Source of the DNA: Akebia trifoliata
Lineage: Eukaryota > Streptophyta > Magnoliopsida > Ranunculales > Lardizabalaceae
DNA: 64,000 bases
Direction of reading: 5' to 3'
Assembly (NCBI GenBank): GCA_017979445.1
Contig: JADQWC010000023.1
Coordinates: forward strand, 1 to 64,000
Below the pieces are notes generated by a model. That model was not told the origin of the DNA. It ran no database searches and saw nothing but the letters and a program-made list of their open reading frames with translations. The position numbers and the translations under genes are program-made. The first letter of the stretch is position 1. Every line of letters begins with the position of its first letter. Below, piece after piece: positions 22,115 through 34,529 of the stretch.

Positions 22115-23824
22115 TGTAAAACCCTGAGTTTTCGATTCGTATCTCGAAGAAAAATAAATAATGAAATTTTGAGAAAATCCTAAAAGTGGGACTTAGGGGT
22201 AAAACTTTAGGATATTTTTGATCGTTTTTAATGGAATCTAACCTCACCATTGGATTCAAAATGATCGAAAACATACTTTAACCTACAAGCACGCTTAAAT
22301 GCGAGTCCAAGCAAAAAAGTTACAAAATCTTCGATTATCGAGTCAGACCAGGCTAAAATAGTAACTTTTTACTAGAGTAAGAATTATTAAAATTTAATTA
22401 CACCATTGGGTTCATAATGAAAAATTATTGAACATTGACTATTTATTTGTCATTTTTGGAGCATAAGAAGTTGAATTATCGTTAAAAACGAAAACGACAT
22501 CAATTTTAGGAGTCACCTTAGGCCAAAAATGTAATTTTTGTTAGAGAAAAAATTTATAAAAATTAATCACACCATTAGATTCAAAAAGAAAATTTTGACG
22601 AAATAGAGTATTCAATTGTCAGTTTTGGAGTCCGAATGGTCAAGTTATCGTTGATCGAAATAATAAGCAAAATACCGATTTCGTCCCAAGAATTTATATA
22701 AATAAATTCTTAATTTTTTTTCACTATTCATCTTCCCATTTCGTTAAATACCAACCACTTTTTTTAAAAAAATTTGTTTTTCTCTCGATCTTCTAATTTC
22801 GATTCGTCGCGAACCATTCACCGTCGACATCCAACGCAAAAGGGAGAAACGTCTACAACCTCATTCTCTACAAAATCCACCCAAATTCCTTTCATTTTCT
22901 CGTCTTTTTCACCTCGTATCATCAAAAAACAACCGTATATATATACGAGGGTTTCGTAACTTCAACCTCGGATTTCATCCGTTTCGGGGTCAAACCGTCC
23001 TCCACCGTAGAAGGAAAAAAGGACTACGACATCGAGATCTTTAAAATCATAGGGTCGATTTTGAAAATCAACCGTCTCAAAGTACGAGTCACATTGATTT
23101 CCGTACCGATCGTCTCGTTTTCACGCACGTGTTTCAATTCTATCGCCTAGAGATTGTAAGGAACTCTCAATTTCTATTAGTAATCGTAGATTGTGAAAAT
23201 TGCATTTAAGATTTTATTAAAAATTTGTGGTGAGTTTCAAAAATATAGAATTCAATCGGTTATTTCAAATTCACGCTAGAACTTGCATATTTGATATGTT
23301 TAATTGTATTTTATGACAAATTATACGTGGGTAGGATATTTCAACGGGTTATTTTCTTCAGTTTTGTCTTGTACACCGCTCGGACCTCGTTTTGATCTAA
23401 GTGTTGTACTTTTTTAATATTATTGATGAAAATGAATTTCATAATTAGAAAAAAAAATGATTTAATATTCAATGAACTCAAATTGAGTTGATGAATATCA
23501 GAAAGTGGATATTTTGTTTGAAAGATTGAAAATGATAAAAAAATTGAAAAAAGAAAAAAAGGGTATGAAACGGTAAAATGTTAGAGTTACACCCGAGGAG
23601 TGATATCTACATTTTACATTGTTGTGTTGTGTGTAGGTTGGTGAACGGATGTCTAGGGATAATGTTACTGGTTGCATGTTTATTTACTTTCTGTTAGCGC
23701 GAGGCGCTGTTTACTTTTTCATTCTGTTATTTATTTTAGGTCGACTGGCCACACTTGCATGGTAGGAAACTGGATATCCATTCTCAATCTTATATTATTA
23801 ATTTCTCTTTTATTTTCAAATGAA

Positions 23825-23873
<49 letters not shown>

Positions 23874-25134
23874 ACTATTTTATGAGTTGTTAAAGAGTCT
23901 GTGAATGCTTGAAGGGATAGTGCATTATATCATCCGGAGTGGTGTATTATCTTAGGATGTACGATAGGGACTTCCAAGCTCATACGTGGTATGGGATGCG
24001 TATGAGAGTGGAGTCATAACTGGAATCCGGGTTTATTCCTTTTTATCTTTACCAGTGAACTTGTAATGTAAAGGTGATCGTATACGAATGATTTGTATAT
24101 TTGGGAATCACATGCACGCCTGATAGGCATAGACGAAGATGATTAGTCAATGATCACTAACAATCTATAATAGTCGAACGTTCTGACACATCGAAAAGAG
24201 ACCTATTGTTTACGGTCACGTCAAACGGCCAGTCTGAGACGGATAAATGATCCCACAACTGTGGTTAACAGCGACCAGCCACAAAATCAGGAACTACTAC
24301 TTTATTATGAAACATCATGTCCTAACTGGGAGTGATCCAGTCGTGAATCCCAACACTCTAATTCCAGTACTCCACCATTGTGTATTATGTATTTGTTGCC
24401 TTATTTTGATATATATAAAATGAAATGCACGTTTAATATTTCCATTTGATCAATTAGATTTGTATAAAAAGAGAATGTTATAACGAGTACTGCTGATCAA
24501 TATAATGTGAGTTTAAAGTGTTTAGTTGCTCATCCCTGGCTATATGTACCAGTTAATTGTAGTTTCTTCTGTAAAACTTTATATATTTTAAAATGGTTCA
24601 GTATGTTTATTCGTTAATGTTAGGAGATGTTATTAGCAGAAATTATTTGATTCTCTACGAGGTAACCATTGTTACTCACCCTTTCCTTCTTCATTTTTTA
24701 GTTTCAGATTCAGAGCTTGGCGAGGCAGGTATAGAACACGAGTGAGGATCATCTGATAGGTCAGATAGACAACCAAATTCCGTCACTTGATGAGTATTGG
24801 GGTTATACCCCCTAGTGGTATCGATTTGTCTAAAAGTATTATAGATTTTGTTCTGAGAGTTAGGATTTTTGTTAAAATGAGAATCTCTGTATCATCCTGT
24901 ATATAAATTTTCTTCTTCCGCATTCTAATTTATCGTACGTTATTAGACGTATATAGGCTTCTACTAGTATTATATTTTGTTTGTTTATATGAAAGATTAT
25001 GTCATTTATCAGGTGCAGGTTGAACACCTTGGAATGCTAACATAAACAGAGGAGACCATGTCGAAATTTCGAGGTGCCACTTCGTACCTCGAGATCTAAC
25101 ATGGGGATTTGTGTTAGCGTTTGGCGGGGCGCCA
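22115..25134 (+). mobile_element. Chromovirus 3' LTR (C1)
   Basis: A 3.0-kb LTR starting TGTAAAACCC after a clear polypurine tract and ending 'ggcggggcgcca'. It aligns along its full length with the solo LTR at 44500-47493. The long LTR and the adjoining pol motif fit the Tekay/Del clade. An (AT)n run occupies about 23827-23870. The following sequence (25135-25317) shows nothing recognisable. Confidence 0.85.
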
Positions 25135-25317
25135 TAGGTACACTTTTTAAAAGAAATGATTACTGTTCCATCTCTTGACGGATCTATGGAGGAAATTAGA
25201 AGTCACTAACGTTTTAGACAAATATTCAATGTACATTTTACATTAGGGGTTACATAATAATATATACATACCATTAAATAACTAACATTGGTGCTATTAA
25301 ATTGTGAAAGGGGCAAT

Positions 25318-26087
25318 TGGTGCATTAGATGAAACACTCATTCATGCGAATATTTTAACAGATAAACAAATACCTTATAGAGGAAGAGGGAAATTCGATT
25401 GCTATCAAAATGTTATGGCCATTTATAATTTTGATATGATTTTCATGTACGTCCAAGCTGGCTGGAAATGAGTGGCACATGATTCACGGATCTTAATGGA
25501 GATTATTTTTGATCTTGTAAATAGATTTCCAATACCTCCACCTGTAAAAATAATATTTATTTATTTTATATTAGGGATTAATCAATACATTTTATAAACT
25601 TAATATGATATTATTTTTGTTTTGATGTAGATAAATATTATCTTATTGATGCTACTTATACGCACTTACATGGGTTCATGTCACCATATCGTAACGTTCG
25701 GTATTGGTTGCCTGATTTTCATCGTGGAAGAGCTAGGGGTAAAGAATATATATTTAATCATTCACATGCCAAGTTGAGAAATGTAATAGAGAGTTCTTTC
25801 GGAGTTCTAAAGGGGTGCTTCCCAATTTTAAAAAGGATGGCACCATTTATTTTTCTAACACAACGGAATATAATGATTGCATCAATGGCCATCCACAATT
25901 TCCTTTGTAGGATTTCAATGACAGATGAGCTATTTGGACAATTTTAAAATGATGACATTCCTCTAAATATGACTAACGATAGAGATGACTTCCACGAGAT
26001 CAATCATTTATATGGACAAAATGAACGGGCATTCATGATTGGTTTACGTGACCAAATTGTGAATCAGCTTACCAATGCAAATCCTTG
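25318..26087 (+). pseudogene. PIF/Harbinger transposase, decayed
   Basis: Reading frames give GAIDETLIHANI, then IPYRGRGKFDCYQNVMAIYN and AHDSRILMEI. After an intron-like gap (about 25543-25630) follow YYLIDATYTHLHGFMSPYR, RYWLPDFHRG and LRNVIESSFGVLKGCFPILK. These are the ordered motifs of the DDE_Tnp_4 nuclease (HARBI1/ALP1-like), with Asp in GAID, Asp in AHDSR and Glu in NVIE visible. A TGA interrupts the segment before VAHDSR, and the splice junction no longer joins in frame, so it is not functional. Confidence 0.8.
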
Positions 26088-26422
26088 AATTTATGTGAAC
26101 TATCTTATTGAATTTATATTTTAAGTGAACTATGTTACTTGAATTTATGTTTAGACATTTTGTATAATATGAATACATATTCATGTCGATGTATGTTTAT
26201 TTTCATGTTTGTTTCTATGCTTATTACTTGTTTTATTTATAATATTGTATTGTCTATTTAAATAGATGTAAAAATCCCATATGCGTGTGATGAAGGCCAT
26301 TGCCAAGTTTGTATATCCTGAACTTCCAAAAATCCAGATCGTTTGTATATAAAATGTTCAAATACAGTAACTTTATAATTTTTTTATGATATTTCATTTG
26401 AAATCATATATCATTATCTAAA

Positions 26423-26722
26423 ATGCAATATTTATTTATTTGTTTATTTTATATTGGAAATAATAAGGGATGTGGATTTTGGATTTGGTTAGATGAATTT
26501 AGATGGTGCAAATGTGAATGTGGACCATACAAGTTATTAACAACTACATCCAACAAAAATGGTAACAAAAAACGGAGATTTTATTGTTGTCATAAATCAA
26601 TGGTAAGATATTAGTTAAAAGTGGTATAACACAAGAATAATATAATTTATGTCATATTATGGATTAATACATCTATGGATTAATTGATTTAATTTTTATG
26701 TTATTTTTACTATAGTCAGTAT
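26423..26722 (+). pseudogene. GRF-type zinc-finger gene, 5' part (cut by element D)
   Basis: The exon ends at 26602 and encodes WCKCECGPYKLLTTTS followed by KKRRFYCCHKSM, the first two ligand blocks of a GRF zinc finger. A 113-bp GT...AG intron (26603-26715) leads to exon 2, of which only seven bases precede the element D insertion at 26723. The remainder continues at 39842. The true start codon is uncertain; 26423 is the first ATG in frame. GRF zinc fingers bind single-stranded nucleic acid in characterised proteins; small plant members are mostly unstudied. Confidence 0.7.
26718..26722. other. Element D target duplication, left copy
   Basis: AGTAT, repeated at 39837-39841 directly after the 3' LTR; a 5-bp duplication is usual for LTR retrotransposon integration. 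Confidence 0.9.
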
Positions 26723-28492
26723 TGTAGACACCCCATTTTTGCACTCGCCTGATTAATCAACTCGTCAACCCAATCGCAAGGATTCCCAATGATGGATGTG
26801 TATTCCATTGCTTTACTTTGTTACCAGAAATATTTCAGAAATCCGGATGAGGTATCTCGAATTGACAAAACATTAGAAACCACGCTACGCTAGGAAAATA
26901 CGACCCCAGAAACATAGAAATCATCACCTTGCAGATCAAAAAGAAGCTTCACGATAAAAATCACTAAAAATTACCAAATTACCAAAATACCCCTAACATC
27001 AAAACAACCATAGAGCCTACATTACGCTTAGAAAAACTCTTTCGAACCCATAAAATAATAAATCGGAACCAAATAAATCATTTCACCAATTTTAACAGAA
27101 TTTGACAAAATTACGAAAATGCCCCTCATAAAGTTCACAACCATTTCACACAAAAAATTTCATAAATAACAAAAACTAATATTTCCATCGAATTCCTTAC
27201 GAAAAACCGATTCTAAAACATCCTAGAACATTAAAAACCGACTTAAAACGTGAAAAGTCCTCTCCGGGGGCAAAACGGTAATTTCACAATTTTCATGATA
27301 AAAAATTTCGAAATTAATAAATAAAACATCAAATAATTAAATTTAAACATTGATGAAATTAATTTAAAATTTTGAATCTAAAAAATCGATTAATCGGACT
27401 CTCAGGCAAAATTGTTGAGGGTTCGTGGGATATTTCTTTAAGGACCCCTCCGTTTGGGGGTCCAAAGAATTAAAGAAATAATAGAGGGGCCTTCTCCAAA
27501 AATTAAAAGTAAATCAAGCAAGATTGAAGTCAAGGTATTAAAGTCAATCAGGTGAGACTGAAGTCAAAATTAAAGTCAATTAAGCAAGACTAAAGTCAAG
27601 ATATTGAAAGTCAATCCATTAAGACTAAAGTCAAAACATTAAAAGTCAATCAAATAAGACCAAAAGTCATAATAGAGATCTAATTAAATAATAACTCTAT
27701 CTAATAGAGTTCTAACTTAAAAACAATCTACCTAAAACAATTGAATTAAAACACAATTCTACCTAAAACAATTCTAATTAAAACACATTCTACCTAAAAC
27801 AAGTCAAATTAAAACACAACTCTAATTAAAAGATCTCTAATTAAACACTAACTCTATCCAAATCACCCCTAAAAACATCTATAAATAGAGGTGCTCACAC
27901 CCTATTTTCGTATCAAATCATAACCCTAAGAGAAGTAGGTCTAGAAGCTCCCCTAGCCCCCCATAAACCCTAGTTTTGGAGCCCCAACTCCTTAACTAAC
28001 ATCCCTCCTTCAATTTTAGTCTAGAAAAAACACTAAAAGCCTTCTAAAAACACCCCCAAATCCGCAACGAACTTGAAGAGTTCAGATTCAAAAACAAGGA
28101 GATACTTTGCCTCGGAGATCCGAAGTCAAATCCGGAAACAGAACGAAGCAAGGGAGCACGGTACAAGGAGCTCTTTTTGTCAGATCTGAGGGAACCAAGT
28201 CCTTGCCATCGGAAAGGTAAATTTTTATTTTTATTTATTTTTTTATCTAGGTTTTAGCAATGTAATTTACTTGAGAATTTAGTAGAGACCGGCTTTGGCC
28301 GGGCGGGGTTGGTGCCTAACACCTTCCAACCCCGTAACTTGATCCCCGAATTCAGATTTTTTATGGTAGATTAGTTCTTTTTATCCATGTTAGAGTCAGT
28401 ATGGTTCCTAGACCACAATTACTAGGTGGCGACTCCCAAACCTCAAGGGTCAAAAGCGGATCCGCGCACCCCGCGGATCGAGGGCGCTTTCA
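26723..28492 (+). repeat. Element D 5' LTR
   Basis: 1770 bp, TGTAGACACC...GCGCTTTCA. A TATA-type 'ctataaatagag' lies near 27879. Compared with the 3' LTR by eye, differences are scattered single bases and small indels, so the insertion looks relatively young. No age was calculated. Confidence 0.95.
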
Positions 28493-28493
28493 G

Positions 28494-28511
28494 TGGCGAC
28501 TCCGCTGGGGA
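28494..28511 (+). other. Element D primer binding site (tRNA-Arg)
   Basis: TGGCGACTCCGCTGGGGA is complementary to the 3' end of plant tRNA-Arg (ACG) plus CCA as I remember that tRNA. It lies one base after the LTR end. tRNA-Arg priming is typical for Ogre-type elements. Confidence 0.85.
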
Positions 28512-29199
28512 CTTTTGAGGATCAGACTTGAAAAACCCCGAGTATGGGAGTATTGCTAGAGCGACCTAGGCTGTTTTTATTTTTAGTTGTTAGTTTACAT
28601 GTTTTTTTATTTTTTTATTATTGATCATACGTCTGGATCATGAATATTCCGCATTTGCATGTTAGTTTTATTTTTGTTTATTTTATTATTTTTTATGGTT
28701 CGATTAGGGGTCATTTGGAATGACTCTAAATAATGCAAGATTTCAACAAGTTAATTACAGAAGGAATGTTGAACGTTGAATCGTGGAATTTTTTTTAGTT
28801 TTTTAGTTTTTTAGTTTTTTATTTTGTTCGTTAGTAAGGGCGTGTTAATCTGCTCTTTGGCTAATTTTTTTTCTTCCCTTTTCTCAATTTTTTTTTTTAA
28901 TTATTAAAGTAGGTGCGATTTATTTTTTCAAACAATGTTTTTATTTTTATTTTTTTTTTATTTATTTTTAGTGTTAATTTGTTGGTAGGTTTTAGTCATG
29001 CTCTTCTTTACATTACTAACAACAATGGGCTTGCAGTAGGTGTTTAAATTCAATTAAAAAAAAATTAAATTAAAAAAAAAATTAAAAAAAAAGAAGAGGT
29101 TCTGTCAACAGCAACATTTTGGATTGCTTGTAGAAGTGGGGTGCCCCTAGTAGAAACTCGTATTTAAGGGACAAACCCTTAACATTTTAAAGTTGAGAT
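28512..29199 (+). other. Element D leader
   Basis: T-rich untranslated sequence between the primer site and the captured gene. No ORF of note. Confidence 0.5.
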
Positions 29200-30272
29200 G
29201 TGGTGTGCTGTTAGTAAGCTAGTCTTTTTATTTTTTCCATCTTCTTCTTCAAAAGAAAGAGCAAAAAAACCAGCAACAAACCAGAGAGAGAACGTCCTCT
29301 CTCTCTCTCTCTCTCTGAAAAAGAATCCATGGGAGATCTCTGCTCCTGCATCTCTCCCAAAGACGTGAAGAAGAATAACAAATCTTCGAAGTGTTTCTCG
29401 AACACTCCACTTGGTATCAACTCTAGCAATCGATGGAGCAGGAACCGATCTTCCAAGAAAGAAACTCTAGACAAGTCTGTGATTCAAGAGCAAGCAATCA
29501 TTGCTGCACTTCTTTTTTAACATCACCAACAAAATGGTACTACTCTACCCTTTGATCGATCCAGTGCTCTAAGGGGTCCAGCTCCAACTACAAAGAAGCA
29601 TTCTTTGCCGAGAAGTTCTAGTTCTAGGGATCGGTCACCGATCCTCTTATTCAACCTTATCAACTTGTTAATCAGGAACTAAGGATTGATGATCTGGAGA
29701 CCAACTTTTTTTTTTTTTTTTCTCTTCTTCCTTGTTCATGGAGGTGGTTTTGGTGTTTGGTATTGGTATAAAACCGTAACACATCTAGAAGAAGGTGGTT
29801 TCAAAGTTGATGCCGTAGACCTAACTGGTTCTGGCGTTAATTCATCTGATACAAACAGCATATCAAGTCTAGGTCAATATGTAAAGCCACTTACTAATTT
29901 CCTTGAAAAGCTTGGACACGGGGAGAATGTGATTTTGGTGGGGCACGATTTTGGTGGTACATGCATACCATATGTTATGGAGTTGGTTCCATCTAAGATA
30001 GCAAAAGCTATTTTTATTGCCGCACCAATGTTAGCTAGTGGACAGAGTACCCTTGATATGTTCTCCCAACAGGCAGTTTCAATTGATCTGATGCAGCAAG
30101 CTCAGATATTTTTGTTTGCAAACGGGAACAATCATCCTCCAACTGCTATTGATATGGACAAATCATTGCTGAGAGACTTGTTATTTAATCAAACTCCTAC
30201 CAAGGATGTTGCACTGGCTTCAGTGTGGATGAGGCCGATCCCCTTTGCACCGGTTCTTGAGAATCTCTCTCC
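29200..30272 (+). pseudogene. MES11: Captured intron-free methylesterase copy (MES11-like) inside element D
   Basis: From ATG 29329 the frame reads MGDLCSCISPKDVKK, then SSNRWSRNRSSKKETLDKSV and SVIQEQAIIAALLF, the N-terminal extension of the plastid-type methylesterases MES11-MES15. After a stop at about 29518, a frameshift near 29636 and an expanded T-run near 29707, the alpha/beta-hydrolase core follows: FLVHGGGFGVWYWYKT, FKVDAVDLTGSG, VILVGHDFGGTC, IAKAIFIAAPML. Asp replaces the nucleophile Ser in GHDFGG, which I recall as typical of this subgroup. Homology ends at about 30272 (RPIPFAPVLENLS), so the last third, including the catalytic His, is missing. The CT-rich leader (29240-29328) looks like the gene's own 5' UTR. 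No introns interrupt it, consistent with capture from an mRNA. As it stands it cannot make the enzyme. Confidence 0.8.
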
Positions 30273-30562
30273 CCCTGCGAAGACATTCCCTAGGTGAACT
30301 TAAAGACAGAATTTGGTTGGACTTTAGCTATTCTGCCAGCGAATACTCCTGACTATCACGAGCAGAGAGAGGGGCAAATAACAAGAAATATAAAAGAAGC
30401 GTTCTGGTATATCTTCTTCAAAACCTTAAATTTGTTCATCGAATATAGAACAAGCAAATGGAGAAAGAGAGAGATGAGTGTTTGCCTCTTGAGAACAGCC
30501 ATGGCCATTCAAGCCATCGTCAACAGGAAAGAAAAAACTCTAGAATCAGATTTATGGTTACA
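30273..30562 (+). other. Unassigned insert of element D, possibly captured sequence
   Basis: Between the methylesterase and eEF2 pieces lies gene-like, less AT-biased sequence with short open frames (for example MSVCLLRTAMAIQAIVNRKE near 30474). I do not recognise it. Its position between two captured host pieces makes a third captured fragment plausible. Confidence 0.35.
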
Positions 30563-30655
30563 GGAAGAAGCAAGAATCGGTTGAGGATCTGCCCTGTGGT
30601 AATACTGTCGTTTTGGTAAGTTCGGACCAATTCATCACCAAGAATGCTTCCAACT
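30563..30655 (+). pseudogene. Captured eEF2 fragment inside element D
   Basis: One frame reads RKKQESVEDLPCGNTVVLV followed by SSDQFITKNAS, matching a highly conserved segment of translation elongation factor 2 (KKQE-VED-PCGNTVALVG and DQFITKNAT as I remember it). About 30 codons are recognisable, with no start and no factor domains, so this is a fragment. The open sequence after it, to about 30800, is unassigned. Confidence 0.7.
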
Positions 30656-31036
30656 CCAAGGGAACTTTATCAGCTCTTAACTCTGTTTGCCTTCAAGAAC
30701 AAATCATCCTGGTTATTCGTCGCTTGATATCTTCATTGGAGCATGTCTCCCAATCGAATGCTGATTGGGGGATGATTGAGATCCCTTCGTCACATTGACC
30801 CTTTCCATCACCACCAGATAATTCGGACGATGGAGATGGATTCGTAGATCTGAAAGAATCGCAGATTTCCATATTGAAGGATTAAAACGGTGGAGAAAAG
30901 CCTAACCCATGGAAGTATATTTGCTGATATACGGTATTTTCTCTATCTTTCTTTTTAATCTGATATTGGTTTCGTTTCCTCAAAATTGGAAGATTTGATA
31001 GCCTAAACAGCACAACGTTTTGTTTGGAACAAGATG

Positions 31037-31210
31037 AGTAACAATTAATGATGTTTTAATAATTGTTACAGACTTTTTAAAAATGGTGGGCCCACTGATT
31101 ATTTTCATCTGGTTCATCACTTGGTGGAACCATATGAATTGAGTCTAATTTGAAAGTCAAACTGACGCCTAAAAAAGTCTGTAATAGTTTCCAAATTATC
31201 ATTGTTGATC
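31037..31210. mobile_element. Small fold-back MITE in element D
   Basis: 'aattgttacagactttttaa' near 31070-31090 and 'aaaaaagtctgtaatagtt' near 31171-31190 are inverted, with weaker complementarity extending outward. Length about 170 bp, no coding capacity. The superfamily is not clear. Confidence 0.4.
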
Positions 31211-32036
31211 TTTAATAATGTGCTCAATTGTTGTTTGTAAAAATAAAAAATAAAACAAAAAAAAACAAAAAAGAAAAGGGGGGAGATTTACTTGGCAAAT
31301 TTAGTGGTGGGTTTGGATAAAAAAATAATAATAAGCTTTTTGCTTTATTAAGTCTGTTGAGTAACAAAATTTTGGAGTGGACTCGCTTCCTTTCAAATAA
31401 ATTACTTATGACACTTTTTGTTCTTTGGCCATTGCATGAAAAGAATATTGGGGATAATTAATAATTTATTATATAATGTGGGCCCATTTCATGACTTGAT
31501 AAGTAAGGAAATTTCTTTACAAGAGAAAATTTCCTGACTTCAATGGTAGAGAACATTTAGAAAAAGTAAGGCTGACCTTACTAGTTTAGTAAGATTTCTT
31601 TCTTACTAAGTGGTACTGAGAAATCACGTGGCACCCAAAAAAGTGAAAAATTTTCGATTTGATATCATGAGTTTGTAGAGGAAGAAATTTTAAGAGTTTC
31701 TCTTAAAGATTTTAAAAAAAAATTTTAAAACGTCAAATTTCGATAGCCGTTCACTTTCAAAATCTCAAGTTTAAGCTTTTAAAAAGAGGAATTTATTGTC
31801 GAATTTTAATTTTTCAATCCTAGACTTTTTTCGGGAAACGTAGAAGGTTGTGATATGGATGTGTCGATGTGATGGTCCACGTGAACTCAATAACCCTTAG
31901 TAAGGTTTCAAATCTATCTTAGTTAGTTAAGGTAGTTAGTGTTCTTACTCACAAATTTGTTGTGCATCAAACTTCATAAAGTAAGGGAATTTTGTATTAA
32001 AAATTCAACAAAAAAGTTCGTCAAGTATGTCCTAAA

Positions 32037-32094
<58 letters not shown>

Positions 32095-32387
32095 CTGCTT
32101 ACCGCACTGGTCGATCAATGATTGATTATTCTTGTGCTATCCTGATTAATTGTTCATCTGATATGCCATGATCTTAATTGATATATATAATTTGATGTGC
32201 ATGCCTTGATCTTGATTATGATGCTTTTGGATATTTGTGATATATGATCATATTTTTCTAATATCCATATTTTGGTATTGCGATTTGGCCCATGGGCCAA
32301 TTTGTTTGAAAAAACCCCGGGCACACCCCACCCCGTTTTGCACACACCACATGCACGTTTACCGCTTTACTCACTTACACGTCCCAT
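31211..32387 (+). other. Element D internal non-coding sequence
   Basis: AT-rich DNA with a (TA)n run and a T-tract near 32038-32095 and a hairpin-like 'gaaatttctttacaagagaa' region near 31505. No protein domain recognised. Confidence 0.45.
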
Positions 32388-32690
32388 TTAGCCAATGTGG
32401 CACTAGTGCGTGGCCCGGTCTCTTCGGAGATGCGACGTCATTCATGAAACTCACAACTCCAGTCACGTACCTTAGGGTATATCGAACTGGGGCATCAATA
32501 CCGTCTGATCAGGTGATTCTGAGAGACATATTGATGCACCCATGCTGGGGTGACCTGAGCCTTTGTCCTATTGTAAGCCACACAGTCACATGTCCCGATT
32601 GCCAACGTAGTACTAGTACGTGGTCGGTCCCCTCGTGGGATGCCAAACCATTTATGAAAGCTACAACTCTTGACTCGTACCCGTAGGTAT
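32388..32690 (+). repeat. Two diverged direct repeats, about 205 bp apart
   Basis: The block 'gccaatgtggcactagtgcg' (about 32392) followed by 'gatgcgacgtcattcatgaa' recurs as 'gccaacgtagtactagtacg' (about 32600) followed by 'gatgccaaaccatttatgaa'. This is a decayed tandem duplication in the leader of element D. Confidence 0.65.
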
Positions 32691-32715
32691 AAAAGGTAAT
32701 CTAAGTATATCAATT

Positions 32716-32885
32716 GCACTTCTTGGTCAAAACCGGTGCCTAAGCAAGATCTTGCCCCGCTGTACCCTACTGTACGAGGGGGATAGACTACGTCTATTCT
32801 AGACGAGAGGTATTTAAGTGGGCCCTTGCTCAGCATTGTGCGCCACCTCTCAACTGGAGATCAAACTGGCTGTTTTTGGCTTCAG
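32716..32885 (+). other. Conserved leader block, element D copy
   Basis: Contains 'ggatagactacgtctattc', 'tcaaaaccggtgcctaagca' and 'cattgtgcgcc' in the same order as element A at 16178-16325. It lies in non-coding leader sequence of both elements. Confidence 0.65.
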
Positions 32886-33285
32886 AGAAGTGAATTGAGG
32901 TTTTAGATTATCACCTATACGGTATATCAAACCAAGTCACCACGTATCGAAAGGTATATAGGTGTGCTTGGGCAAGGGTGGCCAGATAAAAATGCATTGC
33001 ACGTAGTAAGCCTAGAGTCTAGAAACCTTCCCCATAGGTCACGACTCGAACTTATCGTGGGTGTTCCCGGGTTGTTTATTGAATGAATGCCTGTTGTTGG
33101 ATGAATGTTTGTGAGTGATATGAATGTTGAGATCAAAGTGCATGATTGTCCTCAAGGATCAAAGAAATTTTATTTTTGAAAATTAAAATGGGTGCACCGA
33201 CCCAGTAAAGAGTCCGTTCTTTTACAATAATGACTCAGTCCATCCCGATCCAACAATCATGATGGACCGGGCCAGTTAAATCAAA

Positions 33286-33624
33286 ATGGAAATCGAATTT
33301 TCAAAGAAGAAAAAGAAAATATTTTTCAAAAAAAAAAAAAAGGAGATTGTTTTCCAAAAGAAGGCTTCTTTAGAAGAAACATTTTTCAGAAAATATATTT
33401 TCCAGAATAAAATATTTTTCAAAAGAAGTGTTTTCCAGAAAAAGTGTTATTCTCTAGAAAAAATGTTTTCTAAGAAAAAAATGTTTTCCAGAAGAAAATG
33501 TTTTCCAAAAGAAAAGAAAAAAAAGGAAAAATTTGCAAAAGATCTATTTTTGCATGAAAAGTTTTTATGGACCTTGGAAAACTACCAAAAAATGTTGCAA
33601 AAAATAATCAGATTTGTGAAATAA
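33286..33624 (+). repeat. Purine-rich low-complexity repeat
   Basis: Repeats of roughly 17-20 bp based on 'tgttttccagaaaaa'. The resulting 112-residue Lys/Phe-rich frame (EIEFSKKKKKIFFKKKKKE) has no domain and is best read as a by-product of the repeat. Confidence 0.7.
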
Positions 33625-34529
33625 AAACATTATTTTCCAATATTTTTCAAGAGTGCAACATAATTATTTTTCTTCTGAATAATCATTGAATGGATGAATT
33701 TTTTAATGGATTGGTGCACAAAATTCAATAAAATCTCAGGGTTCATTTAAAATGTTATCAAGGGGGTGACACTGAAATTAGTTAAATTCACCTTCAAAGA
33801 GATTTAAGGGTTATCATTGTATCTAAGTTCAATCGTCCATCGTCTATCTAGGGTTGTAAATCCGGTCAGTTAGAGTAAACGTCAATATCAAGTCAACAGT
33901 CAGAAATGACCTCAAATTTTCTCAACATCATCCAGTTGTTCTTTGAAGATCATAGTGCTTCAATCCTACCGGTTGTAAGCAATATCTCATCCTCAGCCCT
34001 AATCAAACTTGTATGGGTACTTGTCTTGAGTTTTCATGAGTCATTTGGGTTAGCTCGAGTCCTTTTTTCCAGCAAGGTCATGTTTTCCTTAGATTGAGCC
34101 TACTCTTTCCTATTGAGTCAAGTTAGTTCGTTGAGTCTATAGAGGTATCTATCGCCCCATCTGAAATTGATCGGATAAAGGAAATTTTTGAATACATCGA
34201 GCGCATTAACAAATTAACTAATAATCTAGCTTCAAAGACAAGAAGATAAGAGTCGGGCTCAAGAAAGCAAAGGTCATTGACCTCGGAACAGAAATAAATT
34301 CCTAAAGAGATTCAAATAGAAACCATCTTATCTCTAGAGGAACACAAGGGGATAATGAATTTTCTCAAAAATTTCAAAAGACTTGTTCGTGTGATCATAT
34401 GAGGGTATGTTAGGTCAAGCTTGAGTGTTGTTCAACATGGACTAGATACTCGTCTATATCAATGGAATCAAAGAAGATATTATAAAATGTATCAGTGCTA
34501 TCCTCACTACGTCTTGAGTTGCAAATCAC
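33625..34529 (+). other. Element D internal region, unrecognised
   Basis: Short broken frames. No reverse transcriptase or RNase H motif could be identified by reading, although the position just before integrase is where they would lie. Confidence 0.4.

Noticed and set aside
33286..33624. 112-residue Lys/Phe-rich ORF
   Set aside because: It translates a purine-rich low-complexity repeat and has no family resemblance.
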